Below are positions 42,701-50,139 of a stretch of DNA of 64,000 nucleotides, in pieces. The translations under genes were made by a program, and so were the position numbers. This stretch comes from Shinisaurus crocodilurus (taxonomy: Eukaryota > Chordata > Lepidosauria > Squamata > Shinisauridae), in the NCBI GenBank assembly GCA_021292165.1, contig CM037879.1:263817921-263881920 (forward strand). Direction: 5' to 3'. The stretch's first letter is position 1, and each line of letters opens with the position of its first letter. Under the pieces are notes generated by a model, which was not told the origin of the DNA, ran no database searches, and worked only from the letters and a program-made list of their open reading frames with translations.

Positions 42701-43944
42701 CCCCTGGCTCCTACACACCCTCCTTTCTGCATCACTGATCTTTCTGGGTCTGTAGCAGTCGAACTCTCCATTCTGTGGGCATGTGGCCCTTGACCTCATT
42801 TCAGAAGCCCCCTGCAAGCAATTAGTTCAGACTTCTGGCAAGAGCTGTTTGTCCCTCCCCCAGGAGCCCATTGGGAAGGAGGGAGGGAGAGAAAAGGAGT
42901 CTATTGGAAAGGGAGAGAGAGAAAATGGGTTGCCCACTCTTTGGCCCTGCCCACCACTGCCATTTGACTCCCCGACAGATTACACCCCCCCCCCCAGGGA
43001 ATGTGGCCCTCAGTAGGAAAAAAAAAGGTTCCCCAGCCCTGCCTTATCAGTTGAGAAATGCTCTCCTGGGTGATATATTAATAATAAACAGTACTGGAGC
43101 ATCCAAAGAGCTTCACATACATTCTCAGTAATCCTTATATCAGAGGAGGGCCCTTTTCCCTTGACTGTTGATCATTTTGTGGTTTTCCAGCTTTTGTGCA
43201 GTTTTTCCCCCATTCTAAAAGGTTAAAATACCTCTCCTAAGACTTAAGTTACTGGCAGTAAGAGCTTTAAGCTAGAATATGCTGGTATTTTGGCCCCTGA
43301 GAGCTTCTCCAAAATTGAATTTTGCCCTCGGGCTGCTAGAAGTTCCCCACCCCTACCTTATAGCCCCTGTGGATAGTCACCCAATATTATCTCCACATTG
43401 CAGAAGGGCAGTGGGGGGGGGGGAGGTAGAAGCTGAAAATTGGCCTACCCCAGTGAGTTAAATGAGGTTCAGACTAGGGACTGCCTACCTGACCTTCTTA
43501 GCCACTCAAGTCTTTCTGGATTTTGCATCCAAGGTGAAAGCTCTGAAGCTGTTTTTTATTCCAGGGGGAAGTCAGTCTGGTGCAGTGTGCCCTCCATATT
43601 GTACCTCCCAACTGATTTGTGTGTACATGCATACCATACACACCTGCACACAGCCTCCCTCCCTTGCATTTTGTCGGTCCACTTCATACAGCTGATGATG
43701 TAGGTATTGTCTATGAAAGCCCACGCCACTTATGTCTGTAAGGTCCCAAAGTATGCATGCGGCTTTTCTTCTGGAAGTGGTTAGGGTTTTGACACTTTGC
43801 TGTTCTGCATTCTGGCCTTCTAGACGACAGAGCTGTGACTTCTTCCCTTTCCCTTTCAGAACACCAGACGCTGCCGTGCCTGCATGGGGTATCGAGGCAA
43901 ATGCAGGAGAAAGTTCGGATAGCGAATCCTCCTTTAGTGACTAA
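24673..43944 (+). CDS. WASHC3: WASHC3 (CCDC53), WASH complex subunit 3, complete coding region (7 exons)
   Basis: Join of 24673-24723, 27146-27244, 32269-32334, 33043-33174, 33297-33407, 41757-41821 and 43860-43944, giving 202 residues; the human protein is about 194. WASHC3 is a small, mainly helical and coiled-coil subunit of the pentameric WASH complex (with WASH1, WASHC2, WASHC4 and WASHC5), which activates Arp2/3 on endosomes for retromer-dependent sorting. Visible hallmarks are the N-terminus MDEDGLPLVGSGIDLTK; a conserved helix with QQKRTVAFLNQFVVHTVQFL; LRIQQIETTLNILDAK, the coiled coil; a variable Ser/Pro-rich linker (about residues 80-134); VAKDPRYARYLKMVQVGVPV and AIRNKMISEGLNPDLLE, the conserved C-terminal block; and an acidic tail ESSDSESSFSD. 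The ATG has G at -3 and +4. All splice sites are GT-AG with matched phases and no lesions. NUP37 lies upstream on the same strand, as in human. Confidence 0.97.
25041..25048 (+). promoter_or_regulatory. YY1-type motif (AAGATGGC)
   Basis: It lies 0.3 kb inside intron 1, after the CpG block. A short motif with a real chance of being coincidental. Confidence 0.25.
25371..25484 (-). mobile_element. Sauria SINE, 3' half
   Basis: ATATTTATACCCCGCC, CCTGCAAGGAACCCAAGGCA and CACAACAACCCTGTGAGGTA on the minus strand; the tRNA head is missing. Confidence 0.88.
25534..25665. mobile_element. Harbinger-like hairpin MITE 1 (WASHC3 intron 1)
   Basis: GAGCCAAATCCTA...TAGGATTGTGCCC-type ends with TAA outside both. 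The interior is a strong hairpin, ACAACTCCCAGCATTCCCCA / TGGGGAATGCTGGGAGTTGT. Confidence 0.75.
25806..26255. other. WASHC3 intron 1, unassigned
   Basis: Unique-looking intronic DNA. Confidence 0.45.
26259..26363. mobile_element. Harbinger-like hairpin MITE 2 (WASHC3 intron 1)
   Basis: GGGCACAATCCTGTGCATGT pairs with ACATGCATAGGATTGCATCC. TAA precedes the left end; the right flank has decayed. Confidence 0.72.
26405..26602 (+). mobile_element. Old Sauria-like SINE
   Basis: GGTTCAAATTGCCACTCAGC, AAGCTCACTGGGTGAGC and CTACCTCACAGGGTTGTGGT keep the order of the family; diverged. Confidence 0.72.
26924..27043. mobile_element. Harbinger-like hairpin MITE 3 (WASHC3 intron 1)
   Basis: GGGCACAATCCTATGCATG and TAGGATTGTGCCC are inverted, and TAA flanks both ends exactly (26921-26923, 27044-27046). 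It ends 102 bases before WASHC3 exon 2. Confidence 0.8.
27146..27244 (+). CDS. WASHC3: WASHC3 coding exon 2
   Basis: Acceptor TGCAG ends at 27145; donor GTATGT begins at 27245. It has 33 codons starting VPAIQQKRTVAFLNQF and ending STVCEE, the most conserved helix of the family, and is phase 0 at both ends. A Harbinger-like MITE ends only about 100 bases upstream. Confidence 0.97.
27245..27984. other. WASHC3 intron 2, proximal part
   Basis: A long open frame runs from upstream through exon 2 into this intron, but splice signals end the exon at 27244; no other gene seen. Confidence 0.5.
27985..28185 (-). mobile_element. Old tRNA-derived SINE
   Basis: On the minus strand: TTCAATGGCAGAGCAGGAAG, then the B-box-like AGTTCAATCCCTGGCACCTC, and a tail near 27,990 resembling CTAGTGCTTCTGATCTGATG. 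Same family as 36178. Confidence 0.6.
28250..28700 (-). mobile_element. L2-type LINE 3' region
   Basis: It resembles the untranslated end of L2 (CCCCAGAAAAGGCCTGTCCC and CAGGCGGAATTCCTTCAGCA blocks), also seen at 46,548-46,905. No enzyme motif. Class by resemblance. Confidence 0.45.
28805..29300 (-). mobile_element. LINE tail-like fragments
   Basis: TTATTTATTTAAAGTATTTTT with CTGGAGCGGCTTACGTGCAA, and a second TATCCTGCCCTTTAAT piece, resemble 3' tails of L2-like elements. Confidence 0.35.
29301..31105. other. WASHC3 intron 2, unassigned
   Basis: It contains a poly-G run near 29,372 and a GATCTACTGC/CTACTACCCCTG piece near 29,696-29,750 that resembles a hAT end. No gene signal. Confidence 0.45.
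31106..31436 (+). mobile_element. Non-autonomous hAT element, CAGGAGTG family
   Basis: Ends CAGGAGTGCAGAACC and ATTCTGCACCCCTG are inverted. CTCAAGTT before and CTTTAGTT after are a decayed 8-bp duplication (6 of 8). The interior (CAGCATATTTT, AACTAAGCCTTT, AAAAACTGCACAAAAG) matches 47515-47827. Confidence 0.78.
31437..32158. other. WASHC3 intron 2, distal part
   Basis: No repeat recognised. Confidence 0.45.
32159..32173 (+). repeat. Run of 15 G upstream of WASHC3 exon 3
   Basis: It continues as CGGAGGGGAGG, a G-quadruplex-prone tract in the transcribed strand's RNA, 95 bases before exon 3. Confidence 0.85.
32269..32334 (+). CDS. WASHC3: WASHC3 coding exon 3
   Basis: Acceptor TTCCCAG ends at 32268; donor GTTTGT begins at 32335. 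It encodes 22 codons, from KLSALSLRIQQ to ILDAK, the heptad-like coiled-coil segment. Phase 0 at both ends, so skipping it would keep the frame. Confidence 0.96.
32651..32978 (+). mobile_element. hAT MITE with exact 8-bp target duplication (WASHC3 intron 3)
   Basis: Ends CAGGGCTGGCCCTACC and TGGGCCAGCCCTG are inverted. CTAAAAGT flanks both sides (32643-32650, 32979-32986). The interior has GAGGCAGCTGCCTCAGGC. Copies on the minus strand are at 58375 and 22829. It occupies almost half of a 708-bp intron. Confidence 0.95.
33043..33174 (+). CDS. WASHC3: WASHC3 coding exon 4
   Basis: Acceptor TTCAG ends at 33042; donor GTAAAT begins at 33175. It has 44 codons beginning LSSIPGLEDVKFEVS, then a Ser/Thr/Pro-rich linker that diverges from mammals. 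A hAT element ends 64 bases before the exon start. Confidence 0.95.
33297..33407 (+). CDS. WASHC3: WASHC3 coding exon 5 (NAGNAG acceptor)
   Basis: It has 37 codons starting QGSVHEVGQQ and ending DPRYARYLKMVQV; donor GTAAGC begins at 33408. The acceptor reads ACAGCAG, so splicing at 33296 keeps an initial glutamine and splicing at 33299 drops it, in frame either way. The 122-bp intron before it is the shortest in the gene. Confidence 0.94.
33408..35446. other. WASHC3 intron 5, proximal part
   Basis: Unique-looking; no exon, RNA or familiar repeat seen. Confidence 0.5.
35447..35582. mobile_element. Hairpin hAT-type MITE
   Basis: CAGCCTTCCCCAACCTGGTG and CACCGGGTTGGGGAAGCCT are inverted, as are TTCTGGACTACAGCTCCCAT and the GGAATTGTAGTCCAGAA half. 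Outer bases have decayed. Confidence 0.8.
35738..35986 (+). mobile_element. mariner-type MITE, copy 2
   Basis: Same family and orientation as 761-1011, very similar base by base. TA at 35736-35737 and 35987-35988. Confidence 0.9.
36178..36340 (-). mobile_element. tRNA-derived SINE
   Basis: Minus strand: CTCAGGCACAGAGCACGTGC and GGGTTCAATCCTTGGCATCTC (B box), then a tail with CAGTCAGAGTAGG and GACCTGCCATAAAGC. Confidence 0.65.
36780..37026 (-). mobile_element. mariner-type MITE, copy 3
   Basis: Opposite orientation to copies 1 and 2, flanked by TA at 36778-36779 and 37027-37028. Its right end is part of the target duplication of the next element. Confidence 0.9.
37032..37169. mobile_element. 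Hairpin hAT MITE inserted at the mariner boundary
   Basis: CAAGGGTGGGCAACTTGTAG at the left mirrors CACAAGTTGCCCACTGCTG at the right. CTGTATAG occurs at 37024-37031 and 37170-37177 exactly. The first three bases of that duplication are the last three of the mariner MITE. Confidence 0.94.
37178..38461. other. WASHC3 intron 5, unassigned
   Basis: No recognised element. Confidence 0.45.
38462..38705. mobile_element. Palindromic element interrupted by a 71-bp hAT MITE
   Basis: Outer palindrome: TAAATTGCATTGCACTGG at the left, and GCTAGCATAAGGGGCCTCTA with TGCAAC, pair with GTTGCGCTAGAGGTCCCTTA and CACTAGCACAACATAATTTA at the right. Removing 38494-38572 restores the pairing of the left arm. Confidence 0.7.
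38494..38564. mobile_element. 71-bp hAT-type mini-MITE
   Basis: Ends CAGGCGTGGGCAAC and GTTGCTCACCCCTG. The flanking octamers CACTGGCG and TGCTAGCA differ at four positions, all transitions, as expected of an aged duplication. Confidence 0.6.
38706..40904. other. WASHC3 intron 5, distal part
   Basis: Unique-looking intronic DNA; no exon found. Confidence 0.45.
40905..41062 (+). mobile_element. SINE 3' region, plus strand
   Basis: CCAGTTGCTTGGAAACACGA, GGTGCTATTGCGCTCATATC, GCTGGACTAGATAGGCC and GCTCTTCTCATGTTG in the order also seen at 48247; the same tail as the 36178 family. Confidence 0.6.
41757..41821 (+). CDS. WASHC3: WASHC3 coding exon 6
   Basis: Acceptor CCACAG ends at 41756; donor GTAAGC begins at 41822. 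It encodes GVPVMAIRNKM and SEGLNPDLL and ends two bases into a Glu codon completed by exon 7. It follows the 8.3-kb intron 5. Confidence 0.96.
41908..42060 (-). mobile_element. 5S-rRNA-like SINE with CR1 tail, copy 2
   Basis: Same structure as 20348-20500: on the minus strand a 5S-like head (AGCTAAGCAGGCTCAGGCCT, TTACTTGGATGGGAGACC), a CTAGTTTCCTGCA link and a CR1 3' end with CCTTCCAACTCTATGATCC. It starts 86 bases after WASHC3 exon 6. Confidence 0.82.
42061..43145. other. WASHC3 intron 6, unassigned
   Basis: It contains a CA-rich stretch near 42,652 and a C run near 42,986. No gene signal. Confidence 0.45.
43146..43368 (-). mobile_element. Degenerate hAT element, CAGGAGTG family
   Basis: CTTTTGTGCAGTTTTTCCCC, AGAATATGCTGGTATT and AGTTCCCCACCCCT are the inverse of 31106-31436. 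Confidence 0.6.
43860..43944 (+). CDS. WASHC3: WASHC3 terminal coding exon
   Basis: Acceptor CTTTCAG ends at 43859. The first base completes the Glu codon, then TPDAAVPAWGIEANAGE and the acidic SSDSESSFSD tail run to TAA at 43942-43944. The tail is the conserved end of the family. Confidence 0.96.
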
Positions 43945-45118
43945 AAGTGCTGATCTTGGAGCGTTTGTGTATATGTGTGTATGTTTCCTTAAAAGCCCTT
44001 TCCGAACTCTCTGTAAGTGCTGATGTACAAAACATAATCGGCAAGATTTCCTGATAGCTTGAGCCGTTTGAAGTATTCGTTCAGAATTAGCTACTTTGCA
44101 CTGGGATCTTTGCGTTGTCTTCCACGGAGTTTTGAATGAACCCCCAGTCAATCCTGAAGTAAGACTATCATGTACTTATGATGCAGTGGCCTTGACTTAA
44201 ATGGTAGTTGTTGCAAGGAAATTGAGGGTGAATTGCAGGAGGGGTGATTTCTTATAAAACTAGCGTCATCCTGTAACCCAGATCATTCTTTAGGCAATAC
44301 TAAATTTTGTAAATGACCTCTTTACCTCTGGATTCTGCCCCCCACACACACACATCCCTTCCTGGTAACTGGTCAGAGTTCACCTAATGCTGATACGTTT
44401 TTTCCTGTATTGCATTCCTTCAGTGTTGAATAAGAATTCAGAGCATCTACCTATATTGGGAGAAGCACACACATTCTATTTGTCCCAGTGATCTAAGAAT
44501 TGGGGATGTGAGGGGGTGGCAGAACGAAAGACCAAAGATGGGGAAAGGAGATCGGTGGTTCTTTGAAATGAATGAGCATCTATTCTATAGGAGCAAAACA
44601 CTAAACACTCCTGGTACATTTGATCCCTGTTTTTCAGAGGGGATCCTGTTCCAGCCACGTGCAAATCTTTAGCTTGCACAGCAACAGGAATGTGTATATT
44701 GCACCACTGCTACCCTAGTTGGCAAGACGTCTATGGAATTTCAGTGACTTCTGTGGGATTTCTTGTTTAGAACTTTGTTCATAGCTATTACAGTAAACAT
44801 AAGAAAGAAAAGTCCGGGTTACTTAGGAGAATAAAACTTTACTGCTGTGAAAGAAACTTAGAAGATGTTTTTAAATTCAGTAGCAAAAATTTCTGTTGCT
44901 TGTGATTTGAAGGGTAATACCAACCAACCAGGAGATAAGCTTGTTTGGAAAAGCAGATTCAGGAAAGTAGCCACTTACACAGAAGGAGACATACCATTTC
45001 TTTCAAAACATATGAGTTGCTTTATGGAGGGATCTGGTTAAAAAAAAAAGTGAACCTGTCTTAATGTGGGAGGGGGGGAGGGAACAGCCTTTTAGATCAA
45101 AATATGAAAGCCCCTAAG
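43945..45118 (+). other. WASHC3: WASHC3 3' flank / probable 3' UTR
   Basis: Non-repetitive DNA after the stop codon, with a CA-rich spot near 44,341. Contains the proximal polyadenylation candidate. Confidence 0.5.
44830..44835 (+). terminator. WASHC3: Candidate WASHC3 polyadenylation signal (proximal)
   Basis: First AATAAA after the stop, about 886 bases downstream; neither AATAAA nor ATTAAA was seen between. The intervening sequence shows no repeat that I recognise, as expected of a 3' UTR. Use is inferred. Confidence 0.4.
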
Positions 45119-45235
45119 GGTGCAATCCTATGCAAGTTTAGACAGAAAAAAGGCCTACAGCTCCCAGCATGTCCCAGCCATCTGGGGCAAGCTGCTTGTA
45201 GGCCTTTTTTCTGTCTAAACTTGCATAGGATTGCG
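45119..45235. mobile_element. Harbinger-like hairpin MITE 4
   Basis: GGGTGCAATCCTATGCAAGT mirrors ACTTGCATAGGATTGCGCCC. TAA at the left and GAA at the right. Same family as the three in intron 1. Confidence 0.75.
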
Positions 45236-45239
45236 CCCG

Positions 45240-46389
45240 AAGTATGTTAAAGAATGCATAAACATTCAGAATTTTTTGCAAGATTGAATCCAACACTACC
45301 TTATGAATTTCAGCAGTGATCTTAAGCTGCCTAAGGACCACTTCACATGATAGACTTTGAGTGTTCTTGAAGTGAGTGTACACATCTGGTCTGTGTTCAC
45401 ACAAAATGATAAGCCAGAATTCCAGAGAATCCTGCCTTATCGTTCACAAGTAAGCTCTGCCCAATGGAATTCTTGAAACAGTACATTACTACTGTTCAAC
45501 CCCATGTATACTTAGAAAGGAGCTGCAGTTAGCCATAGCTTCCCCACATGTGTACATATGGTAAAACATGTGTGCAGTGGCCCTTAGATTTTTCTTTCAG
45601 CTTTTGCTCTGTAGTGGCTCCAAGCTGACACTAGTGTTTTCCCAGACTGCCATTTTGAATTTGCTCCACAGGTGCTAATTTTATGTCATGTGTACAACAA
45701 AAGCCAAGATGGCCATTACACATGAATGTGCAGTTTGAAGTTGAGCCCTGAGGGGGTTAGGGATGTATGTTCCTCTTGGTCAGGAGAGTTACAGCTGCAG
45801 CTGTGAAATGGAATCTCCTGCCATTTTTCTGGTTAGGACAAGACATTCCAAGCCATTTGTTCTAGTCTGAAAATGGGACCTATTTCAGAATAGGTCAAAA
45901 CATTTTGTTTCAAGCAACAAATCTAAAAGTTTAACCTGTGCCTAGGTTTTTATTAACTTGATCTTCAGCAAAATGCAACTAGTGTTAACAATGTCTTTCA
46001 GCAGTAAATAACTTGTTAAAATGTTAAATACTTGTTAACATGCTGCCTAATAACATATATATTGTATATTATAACACTTGAGACTTGATTCTGTATATTT
46101 GAAAAGCATGCATCTATAATTAAAATGATGTTTTCTAAGTCAAACTTGTGAGTTTTTGTGTTACATATAGATGCGAATCTTTGTGGTTAATACAGCTGTA
46201 TTAATTTTATTTGGAACAAATGAGCAAAATGCTCAGGGAAATCACACCTTAATTTTGAATGTTTTGTTCATTTGTTTGTTTTTTAAAAAAATATTGCCTG
46301 ATTTTCTGCTAAGCATGACCTTTAAGGTGGCTTACAATAAAAGTAAATACAATAAAATCGCAATAATATACTTTCTTTAAAAAAAATCC
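45240..46389. other. Intergenic or extended 3' UTR
   Basis: AT-rich, no repeat recognised; ends with the distal polyadenylation candidate. Confidence 0.4.
46119..46124 (+). terminator. WASHC3: Candidate WASHC3 polyadenylation signal (distal)
   Basis: ATTAAA at the end of an AT-rich, non-repetitive block (about 45,900-46,150) that looks like an alternative 3' UTR end. A Harbinger-like MITE at 45119-45235 would lie in the extended UTR. Confidence 0.25.
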
Positions 46390-46530
46390 ATGACTCATAG
46401 CCATTTATAGCTTAATCCTTTATGGATTTGTATACTCCCCTTTTAACGCTGACCAAATTGGTGGCCATCACTACATCTTGTGATAGTGAGTTCTATAGTT
46501 TAATTATGTACCATGTGATGAAGCACTTCT
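46390..46530 (-). mobile_element. CR1-type LINE fragment
   Basis: CCATCACTACATCTTGTGAT and GAGTTCTATAGTTTAATTAT match the same block in 60,370-60,420. Confidence 0.65.
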
Positions 46531-46547
46531 TTTTACCTGTCCTTGAA

Positions 46548-46905
46548 TTTATTTATTTTATATTTATTTATTATATTTTTGAATCGCCCATCTGGCCAGT
46601 CATCCAGCCACTCTGAGCAATGTACAGTGCAATAAAATACAAGAAAAAACAGTGTAAAACACAATTTTTAAAAAAAAACAGTACAAAACTTAAAAATCCT
46701 AACCCACCCCATATTCCCGCCTGAAAAGCCACGTTTTTAATGCACAGCAGAAGCTAATCAAGGAAGAGGCATGGCGGAGGTCACTGGGGAGAGAGTTCCA
46801 TAAATTGGGGGCTGCCACAGAAAAGGCCCCCCTAGTCCCCACCAGCCTGGTTTCTCTGGCTGATGGGACGGAGAAAGCCGTCCATGGCAGATCTTGTTGA
46901 GCAGC
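46548..46905 (-). mobile_element. L2-type LINE 3' region
   Basis: AATCGCCCATCTGGCCAGTC, GGGAGAGAGTTCCATAAATT and the GAAAAGGCCCCCCTAGTCCC block resemble L2 3' ends. Confidence 0.55.
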
Positions 46906-47099
46906 CTACTTGATGTTGTTAAATTTAGATTCTCCTTGGGATGCAATGCTACCCTGGGTTTCATTTCTTGTTCATGTTAATGTATGACAAAGAGATGGAA
47001 CCCAGGGACTGGCTTTTATATGTGATGATATCTGGGAAGCAAGATTGCTACTCTCTTGATGGAATCTGTTGTGTCTGTATACAGTAGTGCAGGGGCAGA

Positions 47100-47225
47100 C
47101 AACCTATGGCCCTCTGGATGTTTTGGCCTACAACTCCCATCAGCCCTAGCCAGCACAGCAAATGGGAAGGGATGGTTGGAGTTGTAGGCCAAAACATCTG
47201 GAGGGCCACAAGTTGCCCACCCCTG
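47100..47225. mobile_element. Hairpin hAT MITE
   Basis: CAGGGGCAGACAACCTATGG mirrors GGGCCACAAGTTGCCCACCCCTG, and GTTTTGGCCTACAACTCCCA mirrors GGAGTTGTAGGCCAAAAC. No exact flanking octamer found. Confidence 0.8.
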
Positions 47226-47402
47226 CTGTACTAGGAGATGCTGGGAATGGAATCGGGGACCTTCTGCATGCAAAGCCTGAGCTACAGCCTTCCTCAGATA
47301 ACAAAATGACCATCACCACACAAGTCTGTCCATGGTAAGGTAAGGGATGGCTGGAGTTGTAGGTCAAAACATCTAGAGGGCCACAAGTTGTCCATCTCTG
47401 TA
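47226..47402. mobile_element. SINE head remnant and half hairpin MITE
   Basis: GGGGACCTTCTGCATGCAAA is the inverted tRNA-like head of the 36178 family. From 47,336, GGGATGGCTGGAGTTGTAGG and the CATCTAGAGGGCC half of a hairpin MITE follow without a partner. Confidence 0.5.
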
Positions 47403-47514
47403 GTGGAATCTTCTGCCTCATTTCAGGTGATCAATGCCATCTTTCCCCACCTGTGGTGTTATCAACAGAGCCAATCTGGGGTCTTTAATTCTTTTTTCAG
47501 CTTCGGTGCTAGAA

Positions 47515-47827
47515 CAGGAGTGGGGCTGAATTCAATCTCTTAAGCTCTGCTGGGCAGGGGGAGGGGCTGCATTCCAGTGCAGGCTGGGGCTGACTGCAAA
47601 GGGGGTGGGACAAAGGCAAAAGGGCAGAGCCAGAATGCCAGCATATTTTAGGTTAAAGCTCGCACTGCCAATAACTAAGCCTTTGGAGATTCAACCTTTT
47701 AGAATGGGGAAAAAACTGCACAAAAGTGGGGCAACCACCAATCAATTGGGGGGGGAAGGGGGTAGGGCTGCCTGGGGTATCCAGGAAGGCCGTATTTGGC
47801 CCCTGAGCCCGAGGTTCCCCACTTCTG
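47515..47827 (+). mobile_element. hAT element with exact 8-bp target duplication
   Basis: CAGGAGTGGGG and CCCCACTTCTG are inverted ends. TGCTAGAA flanks at 47507-47514 and 47828-47835. Interior as at 31106-31436. Confidence 0.93.
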
Positions 47828-48000
47828 TGCTAGAATGCATAGTCTCCAAACTGCAGTTTCAGGACAGTCCCGAAAACCCTGAAGCCATCAGGGTGTCTCA
47901 CTTTATCATGCAGAGTCCCGAATTCCCCTGCCTCCAGCAACTGCAAGCTACTTTAAGCTGTCTTAAAGAGGCCATGGGCAAAATTGCAGCTAAGCTAAAA

Positions 48001-48125
48001 CAAGGCCATCGAGCCCAACTCCCGGCTCAATGCAGGAAACTAGAGGAGGGGGTCTCCCATCCAAGTAATAACCAGGCCTGACCCTGCTTAGCTTTCCATA
48101 CTCAGACAAGCTGAGCCAGCATGAT
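48001..48125 (-). mobile_element. 5S-rRNA-like SINE with CR1 tail, copy 3
   Basis: Minus strand: AGCTAAGCAGGGTCAGGCCT, TTACTTGGATGGGAGACC, then CTAGTTTCCTGCATTGAGC and the CR1 part, which here stops at CGATGGCC. Copies 1 and 2 extend further into CR1. Confidence 0.8.
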
Positions 48126-48246
48126 CCACAGGCCTATTTTCATGTGTGTCCCTATTTTCATCTGTGAAATGTTGGTGGGTATGCATGCTAGAATGTGAAC
48201 ATGGAACATACTAGCCTTGATAAGTCAGACTTCCAAGTCCAGAGGC

Positions 48247-48405
48247 AGTAGGCTACTAAATACCAGCTGCTTGGGGAGCAGGAGGGTGGCTGTTGCCTTC
48301 ATGCGCTGCTTGTGACCATTGGTTGGCCCCTTTGAGGAATAGGATGTGGGACGTCACTAGATTGACCCTTATTCTAATCTAGCAGGGCTGCTCTTAGGTT
48401 CTCAC
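48247..48405 (+). mobile_element. SINE 3' region, plus strand
   Basis: ACCAGCTGCTTGGGGAGCAG, GGTGGCTGTTGCCTTCATGC and CAGGGCTGCTCTTAGGTTCT; pairs with 40905-41062. Confidence 0.6.
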
Positions 48406-49325
48406 TCAGGGACTGGGCATTTTACTAATCAACAAGATGTAAAGAACTGGCAAACCCTCCAATCTGCCCAAAGCTTCTGCATGGATGTAACAAGTTTGGG
48501 AAAGAAAGAGATCACACAGCATACAAGTTTAAGAGCCACTCAGATCTAACAAGATCCCATCTTATCCCAGGGTGGTAAAATAAAAGGGGAGGAAGGTCAG
48601 GTAAACATGCAATGGCCCTTCATCTCCCACTTAACGCTGATGCTCAAACTTCAGAGGGACTTTAATTATTTAAAGGTGTACTTTGCATATTTTTGTCTTT
48701 GCAGAGTTAGATAGGTGTCAAAAGTGCTCCTGCAGAGGCCCTGTGGTTTGGTTGGCCTGTTTTCATAAAGCTTTGTAAAGGGTGTCAAACATTACATTGC
48801 CTTCACAGTCCGGGTTTGTTTGTGACTATATCCTGGGTAAGATCTGTCCAGGTCCTCATCACTTATGCTCAATTCCTATGTTCAAGGGGGTGGGAGCAGC
48901 TGGGTGGGAATGTTTAACCCCCAACCAACTGTGGTGATCCTGATCTGGATTGGGCCCCACACACTTACACTAAAAAAAAAACCACCTGTTAGGATCAGCT
49001 ACATGCTTCACATTTAATATAGCATGTAGTTTAGCCCTCACTTACAATTACAACGGGATCTAGACATTTTTGCAGCAATGATACTGCTAAGCTAAAGCCT
49101 GATAACATTTCACGTATTGGTTCTCTCAGCTGGACAGCACTGCGGTTGTTGATTATGGAAATTCTCATATGTTGAGGAACAGGTAGCATGACTATAGATA
49201 GATTAAGAATGCAGTGTATGGATTCTCATTGGTTTATTTGACCGTATCTTCTATTCCAGGACACACATTCCACATAATTTCTTTCTCTCCCTTTATCAAC
49301 TGAGTAAGGAGCGTCATAGGCTTAA
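48406..49325. other. Intergenic sequence, unassigned
   Basis: Nothing recognised. Confidence 0.45.
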
Positions 49326-49568
49326 TAAGAGCCAGTGTGGCGTAGTGGTCAGAGTGTTGGACTGGGACTCGGGAGATCCGGGTTCTAGTCCCCGCTCGGC
49401 CATGAAACTCACTGGGTGACTTTGGGCCAGTCACTGACTCTCAGCCTAACCTACCTCACAGGGTTGTTGTGAGGATAAAATGGAGAGGAGGAGGAGGATT
49501 ATGTAAGCCGCCTTGAGTTCCTTGTAGGAAAAAAGGCGGGGTATAAATGTAATAAATAAATAAATAAA
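49326..49568 (+). mobile_element. Sauria SINE, full length
   Basis: The best copy in the window: A box TGGCGTAGTGG, B box GGTTCTAGTCC, body GACTTTGGGCCAGTCACTGA, CTACCTCACAGGGTTGTTGT, AAGCCGCCTTGAGTTCCTTG, and tail GGGGTATAAATGTAATAAAT with repeats. Polymerase III transcribed tRNA-derived family mobilised by LINE enzymes. Confidence 0.95.
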
Positions 49569-50073
49569 ATTGCCGTTTGCCAACTCCCTATCTAGGTTTG
49601 TTCATCCTGTGGTAGTTTTCATGTTGTAAACAGCCAGTGTAGACACATTCTGAATCACTTTCCTTGTGGAGAATCAACGGGGGATTATAATGAGGGAAAG
49701 AATCACTGAGGGATAGAATCAGAGTTGGAAGGGTTCTTGGAAGTCATCTAATCAACACCTCTGCTCGATGCAAGATACAACCACGGCATCTTTGAGAGAG
49801 GACCTTCCAACCTCTGCTTAAATACCTCCACTGAAGAGGAGCTCACTATTAGAGGAGTTTTCTAACTGAAACGGGAAATCCTGATTATTACAAAGATTAA
49901 CATGTTTCTGGAAGTCTGCTAAAGTAGCATAAGAACAGATGCCTTGGTAAATGCACCCCGTCGCCACAAGCGCTCATAAGATATCTTCAAAATATCTTTC
50001 TTTGCCTGGAAAAAGGGAAGCTGAGGATTAAAGCAATGTACAACCTGCCATGATTCTCTGGAGAATGCCTGCT

Positions 50074-50075
<2 letters not shown>
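49569..50075. other. Intergenic; weak CR1 tail near 49,713
   Basis: AGAATCAGAGTTGGAAGGGT and ACCTCTGCTCGATGCA near 49,717-49,770 look like an old CR1 3' end on the minus strand; the rest is unassigned. Confidence 0.5.

Positions 50076-50138
<63 letters not shown>
50076..50138. repeat. Compound (TG)n(TA)n microsatellite
   Basis: About 17 TG units passing directly into about 14 TA units. Confidence 0.95.

Positions 50139-50139
<1 letters not shown>

Noticed and set aside
49326..49400. tRNA-like A and B boxes
   Set aside because: They are the head of a Sauria SINE with the full SINE body and tail; not a tRNA gene.
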